Assembly (NCBI GenBank): GCA_004294465.1
Contig: REAV01000080.1
Span: 1-17,408 of the forward strand
DNA from: Sphingobacteriia bacterium
GTDB lineage: Bacteria; Bacteroidota; Bacteroidia; Chitinophagales; Chitinophagaceae
Direction of reading: 5' to 3'
Length of the DNA stretch: 17,408 bases
The position numbers and the translations under genes were made by a program. Position 1 is the first letter of the stretch, and every line of letters begins with the position of its first letter. Of the stretch, positions 1 to 7,489 are shown one piece after another. Below the pieces are notes generated by a model. That model worked only from the letters and a program-made list of their open reading frames with translations. It was not told the DNA's origin and did no database searches.

Positions 1-2
1 TT

Positions 3-1139
3 TTAAAGCCATCTTTGAAGAACAAAAAAGTAACTGCCTAAAAAGGCATGGCTACGCACTTCACTGCCGAGTTGTTTCTTTAGTTTTTCAAATTGATCCG
101 TTGCAATATCGTTGGTCATATCGAGCTGACCAGAAAGAAACATCTGCTCTTCACTATTTACATTTTGTACTGGAAAATAATTCACTTCTTCAATGACTGT
201 TTTGTTTGCATTCCAATAATGAGGATTTTTCACCAATGTTAATTTATCACCCACACGCCAATAGGTGAGTTTATAGGGACCATTGCTCACGAGCGTTCCT
301 GGTTGGAAATATTTATCCCCATATTTTTCCAATTCCTTTTTGTGCACAGGTGAGAAGTTTCTCATAACTAAAATATCTAAAATAGCTGGATTCTTCTTTG
401 CGAGCTGCACTTGCAAAGTATGATTATCGAGGGCTTTCGCACCTAAAGAACTTACCGGAATTTTTCCTTCGTTGACTTCTGTACCATTTTTAATTGCGTG
501 GATTAAAAAAGAATAAGTCGAAGCCACCTTTGGATCCGCTAAGCGTTGCATTCCGAAAACAAAGTCATGGGCTGTGACTGGGTCACCATTTGACCATTTT
601 GCATTTTTCCGCAAGTGAAAAGTATAGGTAAGACCATCAGCACTGATATCCCACTTTTCGGCGCCCGCAGGAACAACTGCGCCTTCATTGTTATCGCGGA
701 CAAGGCCTTCAAAAAGATCGATGGCTACGTTGTTACCTTGTTTATCTTCAGTTTTCTGTGTATCGAGAGTTGGAAGCTCAGCGCCGTTTCCTTTATTAAA
801 ATGACTTTTCACGTTGGCAACTGTTCGTACATGATTGTCTGTAGCAGTCTCCACTAAAAGCGCTACACCATGTGGGGCATACCCTTCGTATAAAATCTCT
901 TCGTAATTGCTTGTGTCTTTGCCCATTGCACGCTTGATGGCTGCTTCAACCCTGTCTTTAGGCATTCCAACACTTTTGGCATTTTGGAAACACCTTCTTA
1001 ATGCAGGATTAGTAGCAACATCTGGTCCATTGGCTTTTACTGCTATAACTATCTCTTTACCTATTCTGGTAAAATTCTTGGCCATTTTATCCCAACGGGC
1101 AAACATGCTGGCTTTACGTACTTCAAATATTCTTCCCAT
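3..1139 (-). CDS. Chimeric ORF: YebC/PmpR-type regulator N-terminus joined to OppA-like peptide-binding protein fragment
   Basis: Residues 1-119 match the start of the YebC/PmpR (DUF28, TACO1) family, which acts as a transcriptional regulator or as a factor that helps ribosomes through difficult proline stretches. The family start [18 protein letters not shown] and the later [20 protein letters not shown] are easy to recognise. A whole YebC is about 240 residues and would continue after NKGNG with NLGT. Here the frame instead switches near residue 120 to an OppA/SBP_bac_5 solute-binding protein ([51 protein letters not shown]), colinear with the first ~240 residues of E. coli OppA but without its signal peptide. 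The frame closes at a stop at 3-5, far short of a full OppA (~540 residues). YebC is cytoplasmic and OppA periplasmic, so the join makes no functional sense. I read it as a real yebC 5' end attached to foreign sequence by an artefact, with a genuine recombination less likely. The start at 1139 is the family's usual start. Confidence 0.85.
   Translation of the reverse strand: MGRIFEVRKASMFARWDKMAKNFTRIGKEIVIAVKANGPDVATNPALRRCFQNAKSVGMPKDRVEAAIKRAMGKDTSNYEEILYEGYAPHGVALLVETATDNHVRTVANVKSHFNKGNGAELPTLDTQKTEDKQGNNVAIDLFEGLVRDNNEGAVVPAGAEKWDISADGLTYTFHLRKNAKWSNGDPVTAHDFVFGMQRLADPKVASTYSFLIHAIKNGTEVNEGKIPVSSLGAKALDNHTLQVQLAKKNPAILDILVMRNFSPVHKKELEKYGDKYFQPGTLVSNGPYKLTYWRVGDKLTLVKNPHYWNANKTVIEEVNYFPVQNVNSEEQMFLSGQLDMTNDIATDQFEKLKKQLGSEVRSHAFLGSYFFVLQRWL
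783..800 (-). other. Junction between YebC-like and OppA-like sequence
   Basis: These bases encode residues 114-119, FNKGNG. YebC proteins read FNKGNG followed by NLGT, while OppA-type mature N-termini read much like KGNGAE followed by LDP. The two families therefore share NKGNG here, and the change from one to the other falls on that shared string. A join at a short shared sequence is typical of an assembly misjoin or PCR/library chimera, though microhomology-mediated recombination would look the same. Family sequences are recalled, not aligned. Confidence 0.7.
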
Positions 1140-1196
1140 TTGGAACTATGAATTAAGCGTTATAAATGATGAGTTGATAAATATCAATTAAGAGTG

Positions 1197-1227
1197 CAAA
1201 ATTAGCGCATCGTAGCTTAGCTGCCAA
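1197..1227 (-). promoter_or_regulatory. Bacteroidota-type promoter for yebC-like ORF
   Basis: On the minus strand TTGG (1227-1224) is followed after exactly 19 bases by TAATTTTG (1204-1197). This fits the Bacteroidota housekeeping promoter, TTG/TTTG at -33 and TAnnTTTG at -7. Transcription would begin near 1190, leaving a leader of about 50 bases before the start codon at 1139. It lies just after the terminator of the upstream amino acid permease gene, as expected for an independent unit. Confidence 0.6.
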
Positions 1228-1238
1228 CGAAAATGCAT

Positions 1239-1269
1239 AAAAAAACCGTCCCTAATTAGAGACGGCTTT
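1239..1269 (-). terminator. Rho-independent terminator of the amino acid permease gene
   Basis: The arms ccgtccctaa and ttagagacgg (1246-1265) form a hairpin with one internal mismatch and an AATT loop. On the minus strand the hairpin is followed by seven T (complement of 1239-1245). It begins about 20 bases past the stop codon of the permease gene at 1287. The other strand has only a broken T tract (ctttctttt), so it is mainly a minus-strand terminator. Confidence 0.8.
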
Positions 1270-1286
1270 CTTTTCAAAATATATTA

Positions 1287-2822
1287 TTAGTGTTTTTCAA
1301 AATCTGATGCATGCGGTACAATCTCACTCGGATTTTTTAATTTACTTCTGCTTCTGCTGTAACCAAAGTAAACTACCAACCCAACTGCCATCCAGCCAAA
1401 TGCTGCAATTAAAGTATTGGTATCTAATCCTACAATCATTGCTATGCAAATCAATGCTCCCAAGGTTGAAACAATGGGCACTAATGGAGCTTTGAATGGT
1501 CGTTCGATCTCAGGCGATTTAACCCTTAACATCCAAACGCCAATACTTACTAATACAAATGCAAACAAAGTTCCAAAACTGGTTAGGTCACCAGCAACAT
1601 GTCCTGGAACAAATGCTGCAAATAATCCTACGAATACAAATAAAATCAAGTTAGCCTTATAAGGAGTTTTAAACTTAGGATGTAAATCTCCAAATGCTTT
1701 TGGAATTAATCCGTCATTACTCATAGTATAGAATATACGGCTTTGGCCCATCAACATCACTAGTATAACAGATGAGAAACCCGCAAGAATCGCAATAGTA
1801 ACAGCTTTTGCCAACCATCCATAACCTGTCATATATGTGGAAATGGCATAGGCAACAGACGCTTCACGGCCCTTTTCTGGATCAACAAAATCCTTCCAAT
1901 TGGCAACCCCTGTTAAAACATGTCCGAAAAGAATATATAAAATAGTACAAACAACCAATGATCCTAAAATTCCAATTGGCATATCTCTTTTTGGATTTTT
2001 CGCTTCCTGAGCTGCAGTTGATACTGCATCAAACCCAATGAATGCAAAAAATACGATCGCTGCACCACCTAGTACACCACCCCAGCCATGTTTGTTCCAG
2101 CCAGAATAGTCCGCAATCACTTTGCCAGCCTGGTCTGTTACAGCTGCTGTTCCTGCAGGAATCATATAGGGAGTGTGATTTTCAGGCTTAATAAACTGCC
2201 AGCCTATTGCAATGAATAAGATTACAATCGCCACTTTTACAAAAACAATTATGGCATTTACGGTAGCCGATTCTTGAGAACCTTTAATCAACAATAATGT
2301 AATCAATAATAAAATGATTAATGCCGGGGCATTGATAATACCTGCATGATGAACGCCTAATGAATCAGTGAAGCTTTCAAAAGGCGAATGGCACCATTCA
2401 TAGGGAATTTGCCCTCCGAACAACTTATTTAAATATTCACTCCAAGCAATGGAAACTGTTGCAGCACCCAATGCATATTCCATAATTAATGCCCAACCGA
2501 TAATCCATGCGATTAATTCTCCCATGGTTACATAAGAATATGCATAAGCACTTCCTGCAATAGGAATCATTGATGCAAACTCTGCATAACACAATCCTGC
2601 AAAAGCACATCCAATGGCGGCTACTACAAATGATAATGTAACAGCAGGTCCTGCTGTTTGTCCAGCTGCTGCGGCTGTTCTTACAAAAAGTCCGGCTCCA
2701 ATAATGGCTCCAATTCCAAGCGCAATTAAGTTTCCTGCACCTAGTGTTCTTTTCAATCCTTTTTCTGCATCTTCAGCAGAAGCTAGCATTGCTACAAGCG
2801 ATTTTTTTCTAAATAAACTCAT
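1287..2822 (-). CDS. APC-superfamily amino acid permease (cationic amino acid transporter type)
   Basis: This 511-residue inner-membrane protein imports amino acids. The APC signature GAIIGAGLF lies at residues 38-46 in the first membrane helix, where the substrate's carboxylate and amino groups bind in this family. FIGFDAVSTAAQEAKNPKRD, typical of the cationic amino acid transporter (CAT/YfnA-like) branch, lies near residues 263-282. About 12-14 hydrophobic helices can be counted, and an extended polar loop near residues 140-160 is common in this branch. The short N-terminal tail (MSLFRKKS) supports the start at 2822. The gene has its own terminator (1239-1269) and is divergent from the symporter gene at 2966, so it is probably a single-gene unit. 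The transported amino acid cannot be told from sequence. Confidence 0.9.
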   Translation of the reverse strand: MSLFRKKSLVAMLASAEDAEKGLKRTLGAGNLIALGIGAIIGAGLFVRTAAAAGQTAGPAVTLSFVVAAIGCAFAGLCYAEFASMIPIAGSAYAYSYVTMGELIAWIIGWALIMEYALGAATVSIAWSEYLNKLFGGQIPYEWCHSPFESFTDSLGVHHAGIINAPALIILLLITLLLIKGSQESATVNAIIVFVKVAIVILFIAIGWQFIKPENHTPYMIPAGTAAVTDQAGKVIADYSGWNKHGWGGVLGGAAIVFFAFIGFDAVSTAAQEAKNPKRDMPIGILGSLVVCTILYILFGHVLTGVANWKDFVDPEKGREASVAYAISTYMTGYGWLAKAVTIAILAGFSSVILVMLMGQSRIFYTMSNDGLIPKAFGDLHPKFKTPYKANLILFVFVGLFAAFVPGHVAGDLTSFGTLFAFVLVSIGVWMLRVKSPEIERPFKAPLVPIVSTLGALICIAMIVGLDTNTLIAAFGWMAVGLVVYFGYSRSRSKLKNPSEIVPHASDFEKH

Positions 2823-2965
2823 AATGTCAAATAATTGGGGTTCTTATTTCAAATGATGGAGCAAAATAGGCATTAAATTCCTTTTAATCATCAAAACTTT
2901 AAACAAATCAGGAGTATGGGTTTTCCAATTTTAACGGCTATATTGCCGTTTCAAATACTTCCTAG
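2823..2965. promoter_or_regulatory. Divergent intergenic region with a perfect 6-bp inverted repeat
   Basis: This 143-base gap separates the minus-strand permease from the plus-strand symporter operon, so promoters for both directions should lie here. I could not find a well-spaced TTG / TAnnTTTG pair for either direction. aacggc (2933-2938) and gccgtt (2945-2950) form a perfect inverted repeat around a 6-base loop and end 15 bases before the symporter start codon. It could be an operator or a leader hairpin near the ribosome binding site. It lacks a T tract and is not a terminator. Confidence 0.4.
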
Positions 2966-4207
2966 ATGAAGAATAAACTAACGATTTATATTTTGATTGC
3001 CATGTTTTTGGGTATTTTGGCAGGCTATATAGTACATGAAACAGCTGCTCCAGAAACCATTGGTTCATTTTCAAAAAACATCAAATTACTAGGAACCATC
3101 TTTATTCGATTGGTTAAAACCATTATCGCTCCCCTGGTTTTTACCACTTTAGTGGTTGGAATAGCCAAATTAGGGGATTTGAAAACAGTTGGCAGGGTTG
3201 GTGGCAAAGCAATGCTTTGGTTTATCAGTGCCTCTTTGGTGAGTTTATTGTTGGGAATGTTATTGGTGAATGTATTTAAACCAGGATCATATATTGATCT
3301 TTCTCAAGCAGACAACTCTGGCCTTAAAGATTTAATGGGAAAAACCACTGAATTTTCATTACAGAAATTTATAGAGCATGTAGTACCCTCCAGTATTTTC
3401 GACGCAATGGCAACCAATGAAATTTTACAGATTGTCATTTTCTCTATTTTATTTGGAGTAGCTGCTGCCAATTTGGGCGATTACGCTAAACCATTGATTA
3501 AAGCATTTGATGTTGCATCTCATATTATTTTAAAAATCGTTGGCTATGTAATGAATTTTGCGCCCTTCGGTGTTTTTGGAACATTGGCCGCTGTTGTAGC
3601 TGAAAAAGGATTGAGCATTTTTAGTTTCTATTTTATCTATTTTGGATATTTTGTTTTAGGCATCGCACTGCTTTGGGCGATACTATGTGGTGCAGGATTT
3701 TTGATTCTTGGAAAAAGAATGAAAAGCTTACTAAAGCATATTGCTAATCCTTTATTGGTTGCATTTAGTACTACCAGTAGCGAAGCAGTATTTCCCAAAT
3801 TAACAGAAGAATTAGAGCGCTTTGGATGTAAGAATAAAATTGTTTCATTTATTCTTCCATTGGGTTATTCTTTCAACCTGGATGGTAGTATGATGTACAT
3901 GACTTTTGCAAGTCTTGCTATTGCTCAGGCCTATGGTATTCATATGCCTTTAGGGGAACAGCTCACCATGTTATTAGTGCTCATGCTTACCAGTAAAGGA
4001 ATTGCAGGTGTGCCAAGAGCTTCCTTGATTATTGTATTAGCTACTTGTGCCATGTTTAAAATACCACCTGAAGGGGTTGCGTTGATTTTGCCAATCGATC
4101 ATTTTTGTGATATGTTTAGAACAGGAACCAATGTTTTAGGAAATGCCTTAGCTACTTCTGTTGTAAGCAAATGGGAAGGAGAATTGCAGCCTGAAGCAAC
4201 CAATTAA
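2966..4207 (+). CDS. DAACS-family glutamate/dicarboxylate:cation symporter
   Basis: This 413-residue inner-membrane symporter has the GltPh/EAAT fold. The landmarks appear in order: HP1 serine-rich tip STTSSEA (268-274), TM7 NLDGS (304-308, equivalent of NMDGT), HP2 SKGIAGVP (343-350), and TM8 DHFCDMFRTGTNVLGN (378-393). By alignment with the archaeal GltPh, D382, R385, T386 and N389 correspond to its D394, R397, T398 and N401. Arginine at 385 points to an acidic amino acid such as glutamate or aspartate. N393 stands where GltPh has D405, a sodium ligand, so ion coupling may differ. It is the first gene of a plus-strand run, followed after 19 bases by the DedA gene. The exact substrate and ion are inferred. 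Confidence 0.88.
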   Translation: MKNKLTIYILIAMFLGILAGYIVHETAAPETIGSFSKNIKLLGTIFIRLVKTIIAPLVFTTLVVGIAKLGDLKTVGRVGGKAMLWFISASLVSLLLGMLLVNVFKPGSYIDLSQADNSGLKDLMGKTTEFSLQKFIEHVVPSSIFDAMATNEILQIVIFSILFGVAAANLGDYAKPLIKAFDVASHIILKIVGYVMNFAPFGVFGTLAAVVAEKGLSIFSFYFIYFGYFVLGIALLWAILCGAGFLILGKRMKSLLKHIANPLLVAFSTTSSEAVFPKLTEELERFGCKNKIVSFILPLGYSFNLDGSMMYMTFASLAIAQAYGIHMPLGEQLTMLLVLMLTSKGIAGVPRASLIIVLATCAMFKIPPEGVALILPIDHFCDMFRTGTNVLGNALATSVVSKWEGELQPEATN

Positions 4208-4226
4208 TTTATAGAAAGTAAAGTAT

Positions 4227-4913
4227 ATGTTACTCCAGATTTTAAACGATTTTCATTGGACTCAATTATTACAACCACAGTTTTACATAGAACATGGTGG
4301 ACTATGGTTGATCTTATTTGTAGTATACGCAGAAACAGGTTTATTTGCCGGCTTCTTTTTACCTGGTGATAGTTTACTATTTGTTGCAGGTATCTATAGT
4401 TCCAATATTGCAAATGAATTTATTCCTACCGGAAATGAATACATCGACTTATTGCAATTAATTGTACTCATTTCTTTAGCTGGAATTTTAGGAAATACTA
4501 CCGGATACTGGTTTGGGAAAAAAGTGGGACCAGCCATGTATCAATGGAAAGAAAACTTTTTTTTCAAAAAAAGATTTTTGGTTCAAGCACATGATTTTTA
4601 TGAAAAGCATGGCGGAGGTGCAATTGTAATTGCCAGATTTATTCCCATCATCAGAACCTTTGCGCCAATTGTTGCGGGTATTGTTGAAATGGATCAAAAG
4701 AAATTTTCCTTTTATAATATTATTGGATGTATTGCTTGGGTTTCGAGTATGTTAATTGGGGGACATTTCTTACAGAAATGGATTTTAGCCCAGTTTGGAT
4801 TTGATTTAAAGCAACATTTAGAAGTAATTGTTTTGGGGATTGTATTTATTACAACAGCCCCTGTAATTATCAAATTGGTGTTCAATAAAGGAGAAAAAAA
4901 AACCAGTAATTAG
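4227..4913 (+). CDS. DedA/VTT-domain family membrane protein
   Basis: This is a 228-residue polytopic inner-membrane protein of the DedA family. Members are linked to transbilayer recycling of undecaprenyl phosphate or phospholipids and to envelope homeostasis. Family marks are AETGLFAGFFLPGDS (35-49), containing the conserved acidic residue E36 and the PGD turn, GYWFGKKVG (93-101), and the key ARFIPIIRTFAPIVAG (136-151) with its two arginines. Length fits the family (~200-250). It starts 19 bases after the symporter stop, with a purine-rich leader (agaaagtaaag), so it is likely cotranscribed. A link to lipid-carrier recycling would suit the glycosyltransferase at the end of the same run, but that is inference. 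Confidence 0.88.
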   Translation: MLLQILNDFHWTQLLQPQFYIEHGGLWLILFVVYAETGLFAGFFLPGDSLLFVAGIYSSNIANEFIPTGNEYIDLLQLIVLISLAGILGNTTGYWFGKKVGPAMYQWKENFFFKKRFLVQAHDFYEKHGGGAIVIARFIPIIRTFAPIVAGIVEMDQKKFSFYNIIGCIAWVSSMLIGGHFLQKWILAQFGFDLKQHLEVIVLGIVFITTAPVIIKLVFNKGEKKTSN

Positions 4914-4955
4914 TTTTTCTATCAGCATCATTTCCTTTGGTGTATAGTTTCAAAT

Positions 4956-6182
4956 ATGGTGAATCCTGCAAAACAATATGGAATTTTTTCGCTCCCCGTA
5001 ATTGTTGGAGCATTAGGTTTCTTTGTTGATGTCTATGATCTATTGTTATTCGGCATTATCCGAAAGCCCAGTTTAAGTTCCTTAGGTTTATCAACTGCTG
5101 AAGTGTTGAATCAAGGTGAGATCATCATTAGTGTACAAATGATCGGCTTGTTAATTGGCGGGATTCTTTGGGGAATTATGGGAGATAAAAAAGGGAGACT
5201 GAGCGTGCTTTTTGGATCCATTTTACTTTATTCATTGGCCAATATTGCCAATGGATTTGTTACTACAGTTCCTCAATACACTTTAATGAGATTTATTGCT
5301 GGAATAGGTTTGGCAGGCGAATTAGGGGCCAGCATTACTTTAGTGAGTGAATTGCTGCCGAAAGAAAAACGCGGAATTGCCTCTTCGGTTATTGCAGGCT
5401 TTGGCATATTTGGTGCAGTGTTTGCTTTTTTTCTGAAAGAAAATTTTGATTGGCGCACTTGTTATTTTATTGGTGGTGGAATGGGTTTAGCATTACTCGT
5501 TTTGCGAGTGAGTATTTTTGAAAGCGGCTTGTTTTGTGAATTGAAAGAAACCAAAATTGCTAGGGGTAATTTCTGGATGCTTTTTAATAATCGAGAAAGA
5601 TTTTTCAGGTACCTAAAATGTATTTTAATTGGAGTGCCAGCTTGGTATGTTATTGGTGTATTGGTAACTTTCTCGGATCAATTTGGACTGGCATTTGGAA
5701 TTCCCAATGTTGATCCTGGTAAAGCGATCATGTATCAATATGGAGCGATTGCATTTGGTGATCTAACTGTTGGGTTATTAAGTAATTATTTGAAAAGTAG
5801 AAAGAAAGCCTTGTTCATTTTTTATGCGATCACTATTTTTTTTACGGTATTGTATTTTTTACAAGATGGTGGAACTGCCCAAGGGATGTATTGGATTTGT
5901 GCAGGTTTAGGATTTGGTACAGGATTTTCAGTGGTATATATTACCATGAGCGCAGAACAATTTGGCACTAACCTAAGAGCTACCACGGCTATCTCTGTTC
6001 CTAATATGGTTAGAGGTGCATTGCCATTAATCATCTTACTTTTTAAAGTACTCAGAGAATATACAGGCAGTTATGTAACAGGTGGTTGGGTAACAGGTAT
6101 TATCTTAATGGGAGTGGCTATTGTTGCGGCTTTCAGTATCAAAGAAAGCTTTGGTAAAGATTTAAATTTTGTAGAATATTGA
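4956..6182 (+). CDS. MFS transporter (first of tandem paralogues)
   Basis: This 408-residue major facilitator protein has about 12 membrane helices. TM1 carries DVYD (25-28), resembling the acidic D-x-x-D seen in metabolite:proton symporters. The family's motif A between TM2 and TM3 is GIMGDKKGR (73-81). The loop after TM4 holds ELLPKEKRG, and TM10-11 holds SAEQFGTNLRAT, a pattern found in sugar-acid and aromatic-acid symporters of the MFS. The substrate cannot be named. The neighbour at 6213 is a close paralogue along the whole length, so the pair arose by tandem duplication. The two are 30 bases apart and probably share a transcript. Confidence 0.88.
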   Translation: MVNPAKQYGIFSLPVIVGALGFFVDVYDLLLFGIIRKPSLSSLGLSTAEVLNQGEIIISVQMIGLLIGGILWGIMGDKKGRLSVLFGSILLYSLANIANGFVTTVPQYTLMRFIAGIGLAGELGASITLVSELLPKEKRGIASSVIAGFGIFGAVFAFFLKENFDWRTCYFIGGGMGLALLVLRVSIFESGLFCELKETKIARGNFWMLFNNRERFFRYLKCILIGVPAWYVIGVLVTFSDQFGLAFGIPNVDPGKAIMYQYGAIAFGDLTVGLLSNYLKSRKKALFIFYAITIFFTVLYFLQDGGTAQGMYWICAGLGFGTGFSVVYITMSAEQFGTNLRATTAISVPNMVRGALPLIILLFKVLREYTGSYVTGGWVTGIILMGVAIVAAFSIKESFGKDLNFVEY

Positions 6183-6212
6183 AGGTTCAGAAAAAAATGA
6201 TAAATTGATTGT

Positions 6213-7469
6213 ATGACAGCAAAAAAAATGGGCGTTTTATCTTTACCTGTAATAGTTGCAGCGCTTGGATATTTTGTAGACATCTATGATTTGCTATTAT
6301 TTACTATAGTGAGAGAGCCTAGCTTACAGGGAATAGGAGTAGAGCTAACTGATAAGGTTCAGGTATTGGCAGCGAGTACTAAAATCATCAACTGGCAAAT
6401 GGTCGGTTTATTGATTGGGGGAATTTTATGGGGTACCATTGGCGATAAAAAAGGGAGACTTAGTGTTTTATTCGGATCAATTGCATTGTATTCCATTGCT
6501 AATTTTATTACTGGTTATGTACAAACTGTAGATCAATATGCATGGGCCAGATTTGTTGCAGGTGTTGGTTTGGCAGGTGAGTTGGGTGCAGGTATTACGT
6601 TGGTAAGTGAATTATTGCCTAAGGAAAAAAGAGGAGTGGGAACTTCTTTGGTTGCAGGCATCGGATTATTTGGAGCAGTGTTTGCTTACTTTATTTATAA
6701 AACCACCAACGACTGGAGACTCTGTTATAAAATTGGCGGAGGTTTAGGAATAGGATTATTACTAATGAGGATCTCTGTTGCAGAAAGCGGCATGTTTACC
6801 AATGTAAAACAACAAGAGGGAGTGCAGAGAGGCAATTTTTTTATGTTCTTGAATAATCGAAAAAGATTCAAGAAATATATTTTAGCCATTTTAATTGGAT
6901 TGCCAACCTGGTATGTAATTGGTGTTTTAGTGAATCTAAGTAATCGATTTGCCAAAGAATTGTACGGCGATAATCAGATTGAAAGTGGTAGAGCAATCAT
7001 GTATGCTTATGTTGGAATAGCTATTGGAGATATTTTGATTGGCTTAGTTAGTCAGTATTTTAAAAGCCGTAAAAAAGCATTGCTCTCTTTTTATTTATTG
7101 TGTATGCTAGCATTGGTATTATTCTATAGTGGATTCAATAATAGCGATAGTAGTATGTATGCTATATGCGGATTATTAGGATTTAGTACAGGGTTCTGGG
7201 CCATTTTTATTACCATGGGTGCTGAGCAGTTTGGAACCAACTTGAGAGCTACTGCAGCAACTACTATTCCCAATATGGTTAGAGGGGCATTGCCATTAAT
7301 TAATTTATTGTTTTTAGATCTTCTTCAAAAATCTATGGGTTATAGTTTAATACAAAGCGGCATTATTACTGGAGTAATTATTATGGCCATTACATTGGTT
7401 GCTTTTTATTTTACAGAAGAAACTTTTCATAAAGATTTGAATTACATAGAAACTGCTGAATTGCCTTAA
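6213..7469 (+). CDS. MFS transporter (second of tandem paralogues)
   Basis: This 418-residue, 12-helix MFS protein is a duplicate of the preceding gene. Shared blocks include SLPVIV, a D(V/I)YDLLLF first helix, QM(I/V)GLLIGGILWG, GDKKGRLSVLFGSI, LAGELGA, SELLPKEKRG, WYVIGVLV, EQFGTNLRAT and PNMVRGALPLI. Differences concentrate in the TM1-TM2 loop, where this copy is a few residues longer (roughly 45-55), and in the cytoplasmic loop between TM6 and TM7. Those are places where substrate choice or regulation could have diverged. The DNA still shares stretches such as gataaaaaagggagact (present in both motif A regions). It ends 20 bases before the glycosyltransferase start. The substrate is unknown, probably an organic anion moved with protons. 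Confidence 0.88.
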   Translation: MTAKKMGVLSLPVIVAALGYFVDIYDLLLFTIVREPSLQGIGVELTDKVQVLAASTKIINWQMVGLLIGGILWGTIGDKKGRLSVLFGSIALYSIANFITGYVQTVDQYAWARFVAGVGLAGELGAGITLVSELLPKEKRGVGTSLVAGIGLFGAVFAYFIYKTTNDWRLCYKIGGGLGIGLLLMRISVAESGMFTNVKQQEGVQRGNFFMFLNNRKRFKKYILAILIGLPTWYVIGVLVNLSNRFAKELYGDNQIESGRAIMYAYVGIAIGDILIGLVSQYFKSRKKALLSFYLLCMLALVLFYSGFNNSDSSMYAICGLLGFSTGFWAIFITMGAEQFGTNLRATAATTIPNMVRGALPLINLLFLDLLQKSMGYSLIQSGIITGVIIMAITLVAFYFTEETFHKDLNYIETAELP

Positions 7470-7489
7470 GTTAGCCAGAAAATGTCGCC

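Noticed and set aside
615..1191. Plus-strand open frames opposite the chimeric YebC-OppA gene
   Set aside because: They encode no recognisable protein and run antisense to a frame with clear family motifs, so they are coincidental.
4931..4955. Possible promoter (TTTG and TAnnTTTC-like bases) before the first MFS gene
   Set aside because: The elements are too close to each other and to the start codon, and the gene sits within a tightly spaced run.
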